Source of the DNA: Prunus persica
Taxonomy: Eukaryota; Streptophyta; Magnoliopsida; Rosales; Rosaceae
Assembly: GCF_000346465.2 (NCBI RefSeq)
Contig: NC_034009.1
Location: 15,078,590-15,142,589, forward strand
Length of the DNA: 64,000 nucleotides
Direction: 5' to 3'
The notes beneath the pieces are model-generated. The model saw only the letters and a program-made list of their open reading frames with translations, was not told the DNA's origin and ran no database searches. Of this stretch, positions 1-11,962 are shown piece by piece. The translations under genes were made by a program, and so were the position numbers. Within the stretch, counting starts at the first letter, position 1. Every line of letters begins with the position of its first letter.

Positions 1-1754
1 AGAGCTTGGCTTCTTTCAGAACCTAACAGTGCTAGATCTTCGAAACAGTGCCTTATTCGGCTCAATCCCAGGGGATATATGTGATTCAGGAAGTTTGGGA
101 ATTCTCCAATTGGACGGAAATTCATTGAATGGCCCCATTCCTAATGAGATTGGGAACTGCTCATCTCTCTATTTGATGTAAGTCCGATCACCTCCTTTTT
201 TTTTTATTTCTTCTCAAATATCTGTGTTTTATTAATTTGAACTGTACTAATTGTGATAGTTTTTTTGTTTGTTGTAGGAGCTTATCCCACAACAATTTAA
301 GTGGTCTTATACCTAAATCCATTTCAAAGTTAAACAAGCTCAAGATTCTTAAATTAGAGTACAATGAGTTGAGTGGAGAGATACCACAAGAGCTTGGAAG
401 ACTGGAAAATCTTCTTGCTGTTAACATATCTTATAACAGGTTAGTAGGGAGGCTTCCTGTTGGGAGTGTATTTCAGAGCTTGGATCAAACTGCTTTGCAA
501 GGAAATTTGGGTATTTGTTCACCATTGTTAAAGGGGCCATGTACAATGAATGTACCAAAACCCCTTGTTCTTGATCCAAATGCCTACAACAACCAAATGG
601 GTGGTCATAGACACCGTGATGAATCTCCAATGTCAACAACAGACCGTCACCACATGTTCCTGAGCATATCTGCTATTGTGGCAATTTCAGCTGCTACACT
701 GATTGTTGTTGGTGTAATTATTATTAGCCTTCTAAATGTATCTGCAAGGAGGCGGCCTGCATTTGTGGAAACTGCCTTGGAAAGCATGTGTTCAAGCTCT
801 TCGCGATCCGGTAGTTTGGCCTCAGGGAAGCTCATTCTATTTGACTCAAGGTCATCCCCGGAATGGATTAGCAGTCCGGAATCACTACTTAACAAGGCCT
901 CGGAGATCGGTGAGGGAGTCTTTGGAACAGTTTACAAAATCCCACTTGGAGTTCAGGGAAGAGTAGTAGCAATCAAAAAGCTGGTTACATCAAATATAAT
1001 CCAATGCCTTGAAGATTTTGACAGAGAGGTTAGAATTCTGGGAAAAGCAAGGCATCCAAATCTAATAGCCCTGAAAGGATACTATTGGACTCCACAGATG
1101 CAGCTTCTGGTAACAGAGTTTGCCACCAATGGCAGCCTACAATCCAAACTCCATGAAAGGCTTCCTTCGACTCCACCACTTTCATGGGCTAATAGATTCA
1201 AAATTTTGCTTGGCACAGCAAAGGGACTTGCCCACTTGCATCATTCGTACCGCCCTCCAATCATTCACTACAACATAAAACCAAGTAACATCTTGCTTGA
1301 TGAGAATTACAACCCAAAGATTTCAGATTTTGCACTGGTAAGGCTTCTAACAAAGATCGACCAGCACGTAGTGAGTAACAGATTTCAGACTGCACTGGGT
1401 TATGTGGCACCAGAATTAGCATGCCAGAGCTTAAGGGTCAATGAAAAATGTGATGTATATGGTTTTGGTGTATTGATCCTTGAGCTTGTGACTGGTAGAA
1501 GGCCTGTGGAATATGGGGAGGACAATGTTGTAATATTGACTGACCATGTTAGGGTTTTGCTTGAGCAAGGCAATGTGTTGGGGTGCATTGATTTAAGCAT
1601 GGGTGAGTATCCAGAAGATGAAGTCCTACCAGTGCTCAAGTTGGCCTTGGTTTGCACCTCTCAGATACCATCATGCAGGCCTACCATGGCAGAAGTGGTT
1701 CAAATTATGCAGATTATCAAGACCCCAATTCCACACACATTGGAGGCTTTCTAA
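1..1754 (+). CDS. LRR receptor-like pseudokinase, 3' part (At3g28040-like)
   Basis: This is the C-terminal part of a plasma-membrane leucine-rich-repeat receptor-like kinase; the 5' end lies outside the window. Two exons are visible, 1-177 and 278-1754, joined by a GT-AG intron (gtaagt at 178, ttgtag ending at 277) that keeps frame. LRR modules (patterns such as LSHNNLSGLIPKSI) come first. A membrane segment follows near 657-737 with an RRR stop-transfer, then a cytoplasmic kinase-like domain from about 900. The VAIKKL lysine is kept (about 965-985). The catalytic loop reads HYNIKPSN instead of HRDxKPxN (about 1264-1290), and the DFG motif reads DFA (about 1322-1335), so catalysis is unlikely. 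The APE motif (VAPEL) and the C-terminal lobe are conserved. From memory, the closest Arabidopsis protein is At3g28040, a predicted inactive LRR-RLK. The stop TAA lies at 1752-1754. The family call is firm; the ortholog call is inference. Confidence 0.93.
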
Positions 1755-2412
1755 TTTCAAAGAGCATTTCAATGTTTGCTTGACTTCAACAACAAAGAGA
1801 TTTGCCCTCCAACTTGTTGTAATTTCTTACTAGTTTCTATGTGGATTGACAGGGAACTGCTCTACTTGTTAATTGTGGTTTTTTCTCACCAACAGTTACC
1901 AGATTTTCCTGCGTGCTAAATTGAATATGAGCATATATTGTGACATCCCTTTTTCTTTGTGGTTTTTTTTTTTTTTTAAACTTTTGTATTTATTCAAATT
2001 TTCAAAGTGGTAATGGAACTATCATATGCTTTCAAATTGAATGATTTGATTTGTTTCAGATGAGTGGTTCTGATAAGTGAATGGTTTGAAAACTTTGGAA
2101 AAGGTATATGATTCAAGAAAATGGTTTAGAATTCTTGCACCTCAAGAAAATGTTGTACCGGACAAAGAAAATTCCCGTGCGCTTGGCCCCAAATATTAAT
2201 GTCATGAAAATGAGACTTTTTAGATCCCTTACATTTGATGGGACTTGTTTTTTTAAACTAGCAATATAAGGGGATAGAGAGAATTAACGAAACAAGTCGT
2301 CTGAACGAATAACTGCTCATAATAACTTGAGCTACAAATTTTGTGTGCTGATTTAGGAATTGTTTAGTACACTCTATTAGGCTATATTAAACTGGATTGT
2401 ATTCTACCATAC
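1755..2412. other. 3' flank of the pseudokinase gene, no gene seen
   Basis: AT-rich sequence that should hold the 3' UTR of the receptor gene. A T-run near 1960-1976 and AATAA-like motifs are present. I see no other gene or clear repeat before the short tandem duplication at 2413. Confidence 0.6.
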
Positions 2413-2498
2413 GAAGTTTTTAAAAACTCTTTAGAATGACTTAAGCATGATATAAGAAGCTTTTAAATACTCTTTAGAACGATTTAAGCATGATATAA
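2413..2498. repeat. Two-copy tandem repeat, about 43 bp
   Basis: Two adjacent copies (2413-2455 and 2456-2498) both begin gaag.tttta and end with ttaagcatgatata, with a few mismatches. No coding content is seen. Confidence 0.75.
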
Positions 2499-2800
2499 TT
2501 AGTCTTAAGCATCATATCATGAGTCGTGTCTTAGCAACGTAAAACACAGTCTAGTGTAGTTAAGTACAAACTGGTTCTATTTAATAGATTGTATTGAACA
2601 ATTTGAACTATTTATCAAAAAAGAGCACAAATGAATTTTTTTTTTCTCCAAAATCATTATTCTTGTAAACTTTAAAAATATATAAATAAATAAATAATAA
2701 AGGGAAAACGCATGTCTTGTTTTTCACCTTCACTCTGGTCCCCATAGGACATCTTTTGCTTTCTTCTTTAGGGATTGGCTTTTGTCTTGGTCTTATTTTA

Positions 2801-3290
2801 GAAACTTTCCATATACTTTGTTTAGCCTGATATTTGAGCCAAATTCCGATCTTGAGACCTGTAAGATGGAGAACAACACATTAAAACTAGTCATGCTCAA
2901 TTTTCTCTTCGCGCTAAGCTTGCGTTAAGCCCATGTCTTTCTTTTCACCTTTACTCCGATTCCCCGTAGGACATCTTCTGCTTTCTTCTTTAGGGATTGG
3001 CTTTCATCTTGGTCTTTTTCAGTATTTGCTGCTTTCTTTTTCAATATTTGTTAAGCAGCAAATATTGAAAAAAACCTAGACGAAAGCTAATTTCTAAACA
3101 AGAAAGCGGAAGACGTCCTATGAGGAATTACAATGAAGGTGAAAGGCTAGACACGAGTTTAATGCAAGCTTATGTTGTGCGGCGAGAGAACTAAGCAGGG
3201 CTGGTTTTAATTTGTTGTTCTTCATCTTACAGGTCCTAGAATCGGAACCTGGTTCTGATATCATGCCAAACAAAGTATATGGAAATTTTC
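2801..3290. mobile_element. Foldback element (large imperfect inverted repeat)
   Basis: The left arm (about 2801-3032) is the imperfect reverse complement of the right arm (about 3055-3290), around a short loop near 3033-3054. The arm ends match as gaaactttccatatac and the complement of gtatatggaaattttc. Inside, 'ctgtaagatg' near 2860 pairs with 'catcttacag' near 3223. A third partial copy of the inner arm lies directly upstream (about 2709-2795 resembles 2930-3018). The right arm contains a degenerate reversed initiator-Met primer-binding-like motif (ttctgatatcatgcc, about 3253), so origin from an LTR or TRIM element is possible. No target-site duplication was found. Confidence 0.75.
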
Positions 3291-4960
3291 TGATATGTAC
3301 TGTTCTCCAATATGTAGGTATTTATAAAGAAGTACAAAGATGTGTTAATCTTAAAAGATAAAACATAAAATAAATCTTAATATTATAATAAAATTATATA
3401 CATGAGTATGTAACCAAAATCCTAACTAAATAAGGACTCGTCAACAGTGAACATATGAAGCATCTCCATCTAGTACAGTTGGAATGCAAATAAAGAAGAT
3501 GAATTTCTTGGGAATAAAGAAGTGTTCACGGGTTTGAAGATGAGTAGGTTAAAAAAAATCACAATTTGATTGTGATTTTGCATAATATGAATTGCGTGTG
3601 TAAATGGACCCTACACACGAGAGATTACTTCTTTAACATTGTTTGTTGGTATGCATTCCATTCTGTGTGAGGTAGACGACAGAACGTTTCACGGGTCTCC
3701 TTATAATCACTTGGGATATTGTGACATAAAACGACATCATCAAATTGTATATAATATGAAGGAATATAACGAGAGAAACAGGACCAGCCAATTTGCTTAT
3801 GTCCTAGGGTGAGTATTTTTTTAGCATTCTTTCTTATGAAAAAAATGTCGAGATATAACGACAGGTTGTTCAATTATGTTACGCCAAATATGATATATTA
3901 GTTATTTTTCCATGCGGAGACTATTGTAAACATGGAAAAAAGCATGGAGTGTTAATAAAAAATACATAACGTTCACATGATAATAACGTGCAGACGTCCG
4001 CATAGGAGAAAAATCAATATATAAAAAGTTATCCCTTTACAATCTAAAACCATTAAAAATAAGATATGGTCTTCAGAAATTATGGGAATAGAATAATACA
4101 AAATAACACCCAACAGATAAGAAGAGTTTTCAAGTCTCCGAAAACCTTCTTTGCTGATCAAACAGAGAACTGCAACTTAATTAATTGATAACTTAAGGTA
4201 GCATAAACAGGGCAGAGTGGAAAAACAAATCCCAGGTTCATTCTTTATTATTTTATTTTTTGGCAAAGAAAAATAAAAAATTTCTTCTCTAATTCGGTCA
4301 CATGGTGGCATAAGTCAAAAACAACTAAGCAACTATCATTCTAAACCAAAAACAAATTAAAAGGGATTTAAATGTCACTAGACTGGATTGGTCATCAGAA
4401 AATAAAATAAAATAGTTTCTTGTATATGTAGACATGAACCTTTAATTTCCTCGTACCATTGAGGTTCCTTTATAAAAATTTAAAATAAAAATAAATAAAA
4501 ACCCCTTTAAATTCCTTGTGAGTTCTTTTTTTCAGAACTCGAATTTTTCTAAAATTTACTTTGCTTGAACAAATGAACCCACCAGAGCATTTTGAATCTT
4601 ATATCCAACGAAACACACCAAAAATACTATTTCACAATCAAGAAATGTTTCATGTAATCCAAGTCATGTGTAACATAGTTCTACTTGACAAGTCAGCAGA
4701 AGATAATACCAGAAAAGAGGGAAAATGAAGAGCTATCAGACTAGAAGGAATTGTTTGGTTAGGCATATTCCATGTTGGAATCATAATCTTACATCCAAAC
4801 TTGCCATTAAACTTCATACAAAATATTGCTCAAAACTTGACAGATTCATAAAAATGAAATTAAGATGAATAAAAACAAAAACTCTAAACTCATTATCTTA
4901 TACAGATAGCAACTGCTAAGGATAGATAGTTCCCCTTACGACTAACAATCGAATACAGCA
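3291..4960. other. AT-rich intergenic region, no gene seen
   Basis: Roughly 1.7 kb of AT-rich DNA between the foldback element and the 3' end of the eIF3h gene. The short open frames here have no recognisable motifs. The last 200 bases or so should be eIF3h 3' UTR. Confidence 0.6.
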
Positions 4961-4965
4961 TTACA

Positions 4966-7700
4966 TCAGTTCTCATGCAAAGCCTTCGTCAAGTATAATC
5001 TGCTGAAGCTCTGGCCAGCAACCCTGTAAATGGTACAATACAAACATAAAAATGAAATTAGTAAAACCCAAAATTTTCAATATAGAAGTGCAAACGAAAC
5101 CCTTATCCCCCGTTACAGGCAGAAAACAGCCTGAACGACCTCTTAATGTACACGTGTTTGTAGAAGGGCAGAGATATCTATTGAATATGTTATACTATAC
5201 TACCATTAGTTTCTTGCCTTGACTCGAGGATAACAAAAGAAAAATAGAAGTCCCCAACAACCAATATCTAAAGACACCAACTAAGTTTTACAACGTAAAA
5301 CAAACGAAAATGACTTGGTAAGATACGATTGGCCATCGACAGAATTTGCAACATACCCATTAATTTGGTTGCAGTAGTTTGAGATTTGATTTGTTATGAG
5401 AAAGCTATCCAAACGTGATGGCTCGGGAAGTGGCTTAAATACAGGGTTTGAAGGATCCTCCTCAGGTAAAGGTTCTTCTCCTGTGGCCTTTCGTGCCATA
5501 TTCTCCGCCCTACAAAACAAATAACAGAAAACTAAATATGCAAAAAAATAGTAAAGGCAATGAACACAGGCAAACTACATAACACAACCCTGAGTAGACA
5601 AAATCAATCATGCTCCAAATGTTGCAAGAGAAACAACTAAGCAACAGATTGTATGATAGACCACATTTTTCTAATAGACTTTCTTCCAATTTTAGAATCC
5701 AAGTTCATAAAATTGACCACCTAGCTTTATCTTCTATATGCACACAATGTCTCTAACAATAAATAGCAGTATTGAAAAAAGAAAATTGCAAAGCTGAACA
5801 CCAATCAACGTGCAAAATCCCCAAAGAGGAAATCCAAAACCGATAATAACAAATCTATCAAATAGTGAGGATTAAAGAATCCATTTCAAATTCACTATAT
5901 TACCTTCTCTTTTGAAGCCATGCTTGCTGTTGGGCTTGCTGACGTGACAGGTTTCTATAATAGAATTGGAACTGGAAGACAAGAAACAAATCAAGATATG
6001 TAAACGAGGAATCATAACTTGAGAGCCTTCAGGTAAAGAGAGGACAAACCTTCTGCTGTTCCATTGACAAATCGTCCATGCATTCAATAAGAAATTCCAT
6101 ATTCCTCTCCAGAAAAGGACTGGTTGACAATTGCAGACGATCATAATCACACTAAAACAGCAACATGGATAAAATAAGTCCTCAAATAATTTTAAAACTC
6201 ATATAGAATTTCCCATGAAAAAGATCGTAATACAAACCTGGACAACAGGTGTATCAGCTTCCAGCTCTGTCATAAAGGCACTAATAAGTGCAGAATTGGA
6301 AACCTTGATCTGTCAAGTTCAAGCAGCATAAACATCAAAACAAAATGGTAAACCCATGTGCAACCCTCAGACAAAGATCAGGCAAAACAAATTAAAGGAA
6401 AAAAAGGCATAAAAAATTTCACCAGCAACTACTAGAAAAAATGGAGGGTTTGAAAGTTTCATTAACAGGAAAATAACTCCATATCAATCAATGAACATAT
6501 CTGGGAAGCTTATATTTATTATGGTTTTTTTGGAGTAGTGCGTCTTCCTTGGTCCTTTAAACTTCTGTCAATAATTTAAAGGATAAAGTTCTTGGCCCCA
6601 TAACAAATTCATGTTACTTTTCAAAACATATTGGAAATTATGCTATGCCTAACGTACTTAAGAACTACTTAGAATTCTGTCGCTAATTTCTAGTACCGCT
6701 GATTGGTATGACCATCGATAAATATTCTGGTTACTCAAGTTCTACATACTGAATAACGGAATGGTTAACTGTAACCATTAATTTCCAAGTTGAAGAGTGA
6801 TAATATAGAGAAATAATTAAGAAATAAAACATACAAGTCATGATATAAAAACAAAAGAGCATTCCAAGATATGAGCAGGCACAAGCATAGACTGTATTAC
6901 GCTAGTACAAGAAATAATCAAGCTCAAAGCGCTTACCGGTATTTCTTCAAATATATCCACCCATGATAGATTTTTCTCCCTCAACCTAATGACAAAAACA
7001 AAAAAAAACAAAAAAACAAATGAGTTTCCATGCAAAAGTATAGGTTAACATAAAAGCATTGAAACAAAAAGATAACATACTTCTCTCCTGTAAAATTGTT
7101 AGTGCGGTAAAGCTCCATGAATGAATCAGAAAGCTTCAACGCCTTGAGTGCTAAAACGCCTTGATTGGATTTCAATGGATCATAGATTATACACACACAA
7201 CGCCTAATATTTTCCTGCAAAATAGATACTTATCAAAAGATATACGAGAAAAACAACAACCACATGAAAAGGGAAAAATATCCGAAGGTATGAAATCTAA
7301 TGCGGTAGCACTTAAAGCATGCAGTATTACTTTTAACTGCTTTGCTTTTTTGGAAGCCCAAGGCTACAGCAATGTACATTACAATGCAAAAATAAGACTT
7401 TTGGTCCAAACACAAGTGTCCACCATAGGTTTTTCCAATATCAACATTTTATCTCATCTTGAATTGACTTTCATGCAATGGAGTACAGTATCATTTGGCA
7501 ACTACAAAACTTTAAACAAGATGAGTAGGGTTTGGCTTTTACCTAATCGATTGATTTCTAGTAGATTTTGATTTATTCTCGTTAACAACTCTTCACAATC
7601 CAAATATAAAATAACTGAAACCAACATTTTCCAAAGTATTTGGTTCAATTTTGGGTAGCACATTATATACTGAAACTTCACCAATTAGTATTTATATGTG

Positions 7701-7732
<32 letters not shown>

Positions 7733-9919
7733 TATATGAAAATTGTTCAAGCGTGAACTACAGATGCAGACATGTAAGGGACTTGTGGACGTCTGCACCT
7801 ATACTGGCCTTTGTGTGTGTGTGTATAACTTGATACATGCCACATCTCATTAGCCACTACAATTGCACTAACACCTGTGTCCCTCATGCGAACACCCTTG
7901 AATATGATATTGCCTCCTTGACACCACCATCACCCTTATTTCCAATGCCTTGGACAGCCCCTTTTTCTAAACTTGAGACTAGACTAATGAGCTGAAGTTG
8001 TAATCTTCAAGGAGTCCAATTTTTCAGGACTAAGGCAGACAAAACTACTTTTTATAGCATTAACCACCTGAATATTATCCCGTTCAATTTCATTCTATCA
8101 CCAAACCTCCTCACGAACCGCTTCTTCACCCTATTTTACTGCAGTCTTCCTATTCCCCTCTTTCAAAAGAAGACAAGTTGCATTATTCACAAACTAAACG
8201 GAAAGTTTCTTCATGTCCCTATCCAATCCTATACTCTCCTACATTTAACACCCTAGAAGGCAACCTTTTGACAACTCTCAGGCGTACACTAGCGTATAAA
8301 AAGGCAGAAAATGAGAATAAACTGACTTTGCTGCTTAAATCCTTAACCTGATGCAACCAAAGCACCTTTCTTTTGCCATACATTCCTATCGCTTGCCCAC
8401 TCTCAATTAACTTACAAATCCTAAAATTCTTGAAGCACACGTTCTTAGACTTGAAATCGAACCACAAAAGAAACTGGTAGGCAGACTTCTAAGTCACCTA
8501 GATGTGTTCAAATTCTTAAATTTTAGGAACTCGATTTAAGTAAACACTCTATTTTACATGGGCATGTCCAAATATTATGGTTCCACCACATCAATATTCT
8601 TGACTGAATAAAAGAATGTGTGTAAAAGGGTAAATCAGAGAAGTGAAAAAAAGAAACCAAAGGATTTTATCTTCTTTTTCATGAAATTACACATAACTAA
8701 AATAGTTTTAAAACCATTACCTGGTAGTTCATGAATGTCTCAATAAGCTCCACGGTTTGAAAAGAACCTAACAATGTTGATTGGTACCTGAAGAATATTA
8801 GGAAGGAGTGTTATATATTACACAGGAAAAAAGAAAAAAATAGGTAAACTTTGGATCAATATCTTGACTCACACTACTCGAAGATGTCCATTCATCATAG
8901 TGTATATTAGGGAACTCATTAATATAAATATGTGGATATGCATATGAGCTACCAGCTACACAACTTGGGAAAGAAACAACCAATTCGTAGAGAAAGAAAA
9001 GGAAAACAATAAAAAATTACTAAACACACAACTTGAAATCTTTTGACATGCTTTGTTTGTCTAAGAAAGCATGTTAACTCAAAAGAAAAAAAGAAAAAAA
9101 ACTTACCATCCAACAGTGTTATTGTCAACATTGACCTCTCTCAAACATCTCATCATCTCAAGCTGGTAATTGGCGCCATCAGCTTCAATTTCTTCATCCT
9201 CCTCTCGAATCTGAAATTTTTTACACATAAGGTGGAATTTTAACAAAAGAGGAGGGAAAATGCATTAAAGTATCACAAAACAGAAGCTAACACATCATCA
9301 TACCGGGAAGGGGAAACAATTAGTAACTTCGAGAACACTGCCAACATCTAATCCCAGAAGCTGCCCTGTGACCAAAGCCGGTGAAAACTCCTTGCAATGT
9401 TTGATTATCTTTAAAATAACCTGTTTTTATTTTTATTTTTTTTTTGTAAAAACACAAAAAATATATATATTAATACCAACAATAAGGTAACTCGGCAAAC
9501 CCAGTTCCAAAAGCAATCAATTGGGGTTTCGTAAAAAGAGAAAAAAAAAAAAATCAGTATAACAAAAATCATAAGCTTACAATAAGATTCTAGAATGGTA
9601 CTAATTATGTGCCTAGTCTGAAATTTTGGGAGACATTAAAACAATGTAACATTAAATTGAGCTCGTTTTCCTTTTTCTTTCGCAATTTACAAGCAGCAAA
9701 ACAGAGAAAAGTCGAGAATCATGGAGAGTTACCAATCCCTCGATCTGAACAACTCTGAGAGGGGAAGCAACCTCTTCTGTCGCTGCCACCTGAAGAAAGG
9801 ATCTTGCCACCGCTGTACAATCAACAAAACAAAACCAAATTTTCACAAAGAAGAAAAACAAAAGCATTCAAATTTACAGATAAAAATACAGATAGAGAAT
9901 TGTACGAACGGGTTGCCAT
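4966..9919 (-). CDS. TIF3H1: Eukaryotic translation initiation factor 3 subunit h (eIF3h)
   Basis: A subunit of the cytosolic eIF3 complex with a non-catalytic MPN domain; in plants eIF3h supports reinitiation on mRNAs carrying upstream ORFs. Twelve exons on the minus strand were placed by GT-AG sites and continuous reading: 9910-9919, 9733-9812, 9304-9420, 9107-9210, 8721-8787, 7081-7214, 6937-6985, 6238-6309, 6050-6151, 5904-5971, 5357-5509 and 4966-5023. They sum to 1014 nt, or 337 residues, which is the length I recall for Arabidopsis eIF3h. Diagnostic stretches include [62 protein letters not shown] and the C-terminus [10 protein letters not shown]. Exon 1 codes only three codons plus one base. 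The start codon was chosen because it splices into the conserved ARSFLQ stretch. The longest introns are 7215-8720 and 5024-5356. Confidence 0.95.
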
Positions 9920-9984
9920 GTTGTAATTTCGCAGAGAGAGCAAAAGAAGAGAAGAGAGACAGAGCAATAGTATAATATGTGAAG

Positions 9985-10095
9985 CTTTGTCTCTCTCGGG
10001 CGCAGAGGAACCTCTGTGTATAGTGAATGAGAAGATAGAAAAACCCTAGTTGTCGAAGGACTGGAAAATTGGGCCTTTAAAGCTCGTAGGGCCTA
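9985..10095 (-). promoter_or_regulatory. Telo-box and site II promoter elements of eIF3h
   Basis: Upstream of the minus-strand eIF3h start there is a telo-box (AAACCCTA at about 10041-10048) and several GGGCC/TGGGCC site II motifs (near 10070, 10089 and 10102). This pairing is well known in promoters of plant ribosomal-protein and translation-factor genes and fits the gene's role. The transcription start is not directly visible. Confidence 0.6.
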
Positions 10096-10099
10096 AATG

Positions 10100-10535
10100 A
10101 AGGGCCACGCAAAGTCCAAACTGCTTTCGGAAACCAAGAGAAAAAGGGAAACAAAAAGAAAAAGGAAACAATTATTTGTATTTATTGCACGGTGTTGTAA
10201 AGAATAAAGTAGTTGAGCTCACTTACTATTTGTTTGAATACCATTTTTGTTGATGAATTTGTTTGAATACTTTGGTGCATGAGCTCACTGCAGATTCACG
10301 GATTCTCCCTTGCACATAGGGCCACTTTGGAATTACTGTCGCTTTTATAAAAAGTTGTTTTTGCTGTGTTTTAAAAATAATTAATTATAAAATAAAGTAG
10401 CTTCGTATTTGGTAAATAATATTTTTACTGTATTATTAGTACAAGAAATAGTGTCAAAACTGTTTGGTAAATTTTAATATGAAACTGCTGTAACTGTGAA
10501 TAATGACTAAAATAGACATGAAGTTGAAAGTGTTA
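10100..10535. other. Intergenic, nothing recognised
   Basis: AT-rich sequence upstream of eIF3h. No gene, RNA or clear repeat is seen here. Confidence 0.5.
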
Positions 10536-10544
10536 TACGCTAAT

Positions 10545-10725
10545 CATGTGGTGGTAGTAGTGGTGGTGGTGAAAGAGATGGAGATGAATGTGATTGTTAA
10601 AGAGGTGGTGATGAAGGTAGAGGTGGTGGATATGGTGGAGATTGAGCAGAAGGAGGGATGGCGCCAAGGTGGTGGTGGTGGAAGGTGGTGGCAGAGTTGG
10701 ATGTGGATGTGGAGGTGGTGTCATT
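10545..10725. repeat. GGT/GTG-rich low-complexity tract
   Basis: Purine- and GT-rich repeats of gtggtggtg and gatgg type. Open frames on both strands here (poly-Val/Trp on one, poly-His/Pro on the other) are products of base composition, not genes. Confidence 0.8.
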
Positions 10726-11504
10726 TTTAAAAATTAATGATGGTATTTTGGGAATTAAAAATATTCATTAAAGGCTCATCTTTGCTTTTTTTTTTTTTTT
10801 TTCAAAAGCAACCCAAAGCCTGCTCTTAATAGCTATTGTCTAAGGGCCACTACTTTTAAAATAATCGGAATATTTGATTTTTACCAACACCTTAAACTAC
10901 TTAACTTTAAAGTGAAGCAGGTTTTTGGCAAACAAAAACAATCCTAAACGTGGCCATAGTAATTTACTTAGAGCATTTCCACCCATCTGCCATGGCAAAA
11001 AATAAGGAGAGTCAAGGGTAGTAATTCACATAAATAGTATCTACCATAGTAATTTTTTTGTTGGTTTTCCACCCATTGCCATGACTACTCAAGAGCAACC
11101 ACTATTCACATGAGATTTGAAGAAAGGAATTTGTATAGAGTTTTGGTGTGGGAAGTGAAAAATATGGCTAGGTATTTATAAATAAAAAAATTTCTGAAGA
11201 TTATGGTATTTTTTTCCTTTTTTAAAATTTAAATTGGCTGCTGATATCACAATGATGTCAACATTAGGTTGGCTTGCCTAAGAGCAACTCCATCCATAAG
11301 GGCTAAGTCTAAGGCAAGGGCACGCAAGGGCTGCCACTATTCACATGAATAGTGGCAGCCTTGCCATTTGTGGTTCCACCCATGAAGGCTAAGTCTAGGG
11401 CAAGTCTAAGGCAAATACTATTCATTGCACTTTATTTCCTTTTTTTTAATACTTTAAACCATTAATTTTGATAATCTTTTGTAATTAAATTTTCGAATAA
11501 TATT

Positions 11505-11865
11505 TTTGGTTGTCACGTGTCCATTATTTTTCAGAAAAGATTTTCGGATGAGAATCTCGATTGCCACGTGTCTTATTCCAAATAAAATTTTCGGATATTC
11601 ATTAAAAAAAATTATAATCTCAGATTTCAGATAACATTTTCACCCTCTAAAATTGTGTCACGTGTCCCATGTCAAATAAGATTTTCAGATATAAAAAAAA
11701 AATTATAATCTCATATTTCAGATAAGATTTTCACCCTCTAAAATTGTGCCACGTGTCATCTCTGTCAGATAAGATTTTCAGATATTTTTTTAAAATTATA
11801 ATCTCAGATTTCAGATAAGATTTTCATCCTCTAAAATTGTGCCACGTGTCATCTCTATCTTCTGA
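11505..11865. repeat. Subterminal direct repeats with CACGTGTC motifs
   Basis: About three imperfect tandem units of roughly 90 bp, each containing (t/c)cacgtgtc followed by a 'taagattttcagat' block and an 'attataatctca.atttcagataa' block. CACGTGTC occurs about five times (near 11514, 11565, 11658, 11749, 11842). CACGTG is the core G-box/ABRE site bound by plant bZIP and bHLH factors. The array sits directly upstream of the transposase frame. Confidence 0.75.
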
Positions 11866-11962
11866 ATCCCTCTATAAAACTACACCATCAACTCATACCT
11901 CTCACACCATCTCTTATCAATTTCTTCATTTCTCAGATTTTACAAAACACATTCTACTCTCA

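Noticed and set aside
7161..7571. 136-codon plus-strand ORF
   Set aside because: It lies across an exon and a long intron of the minus-strand eIF3h gene and has no motif.
10503..10730. Val/Trp-rich and His/Pro-rich ORFs on both strands
   Set aside because: They come from a GGT/GTG low-complexity tract.
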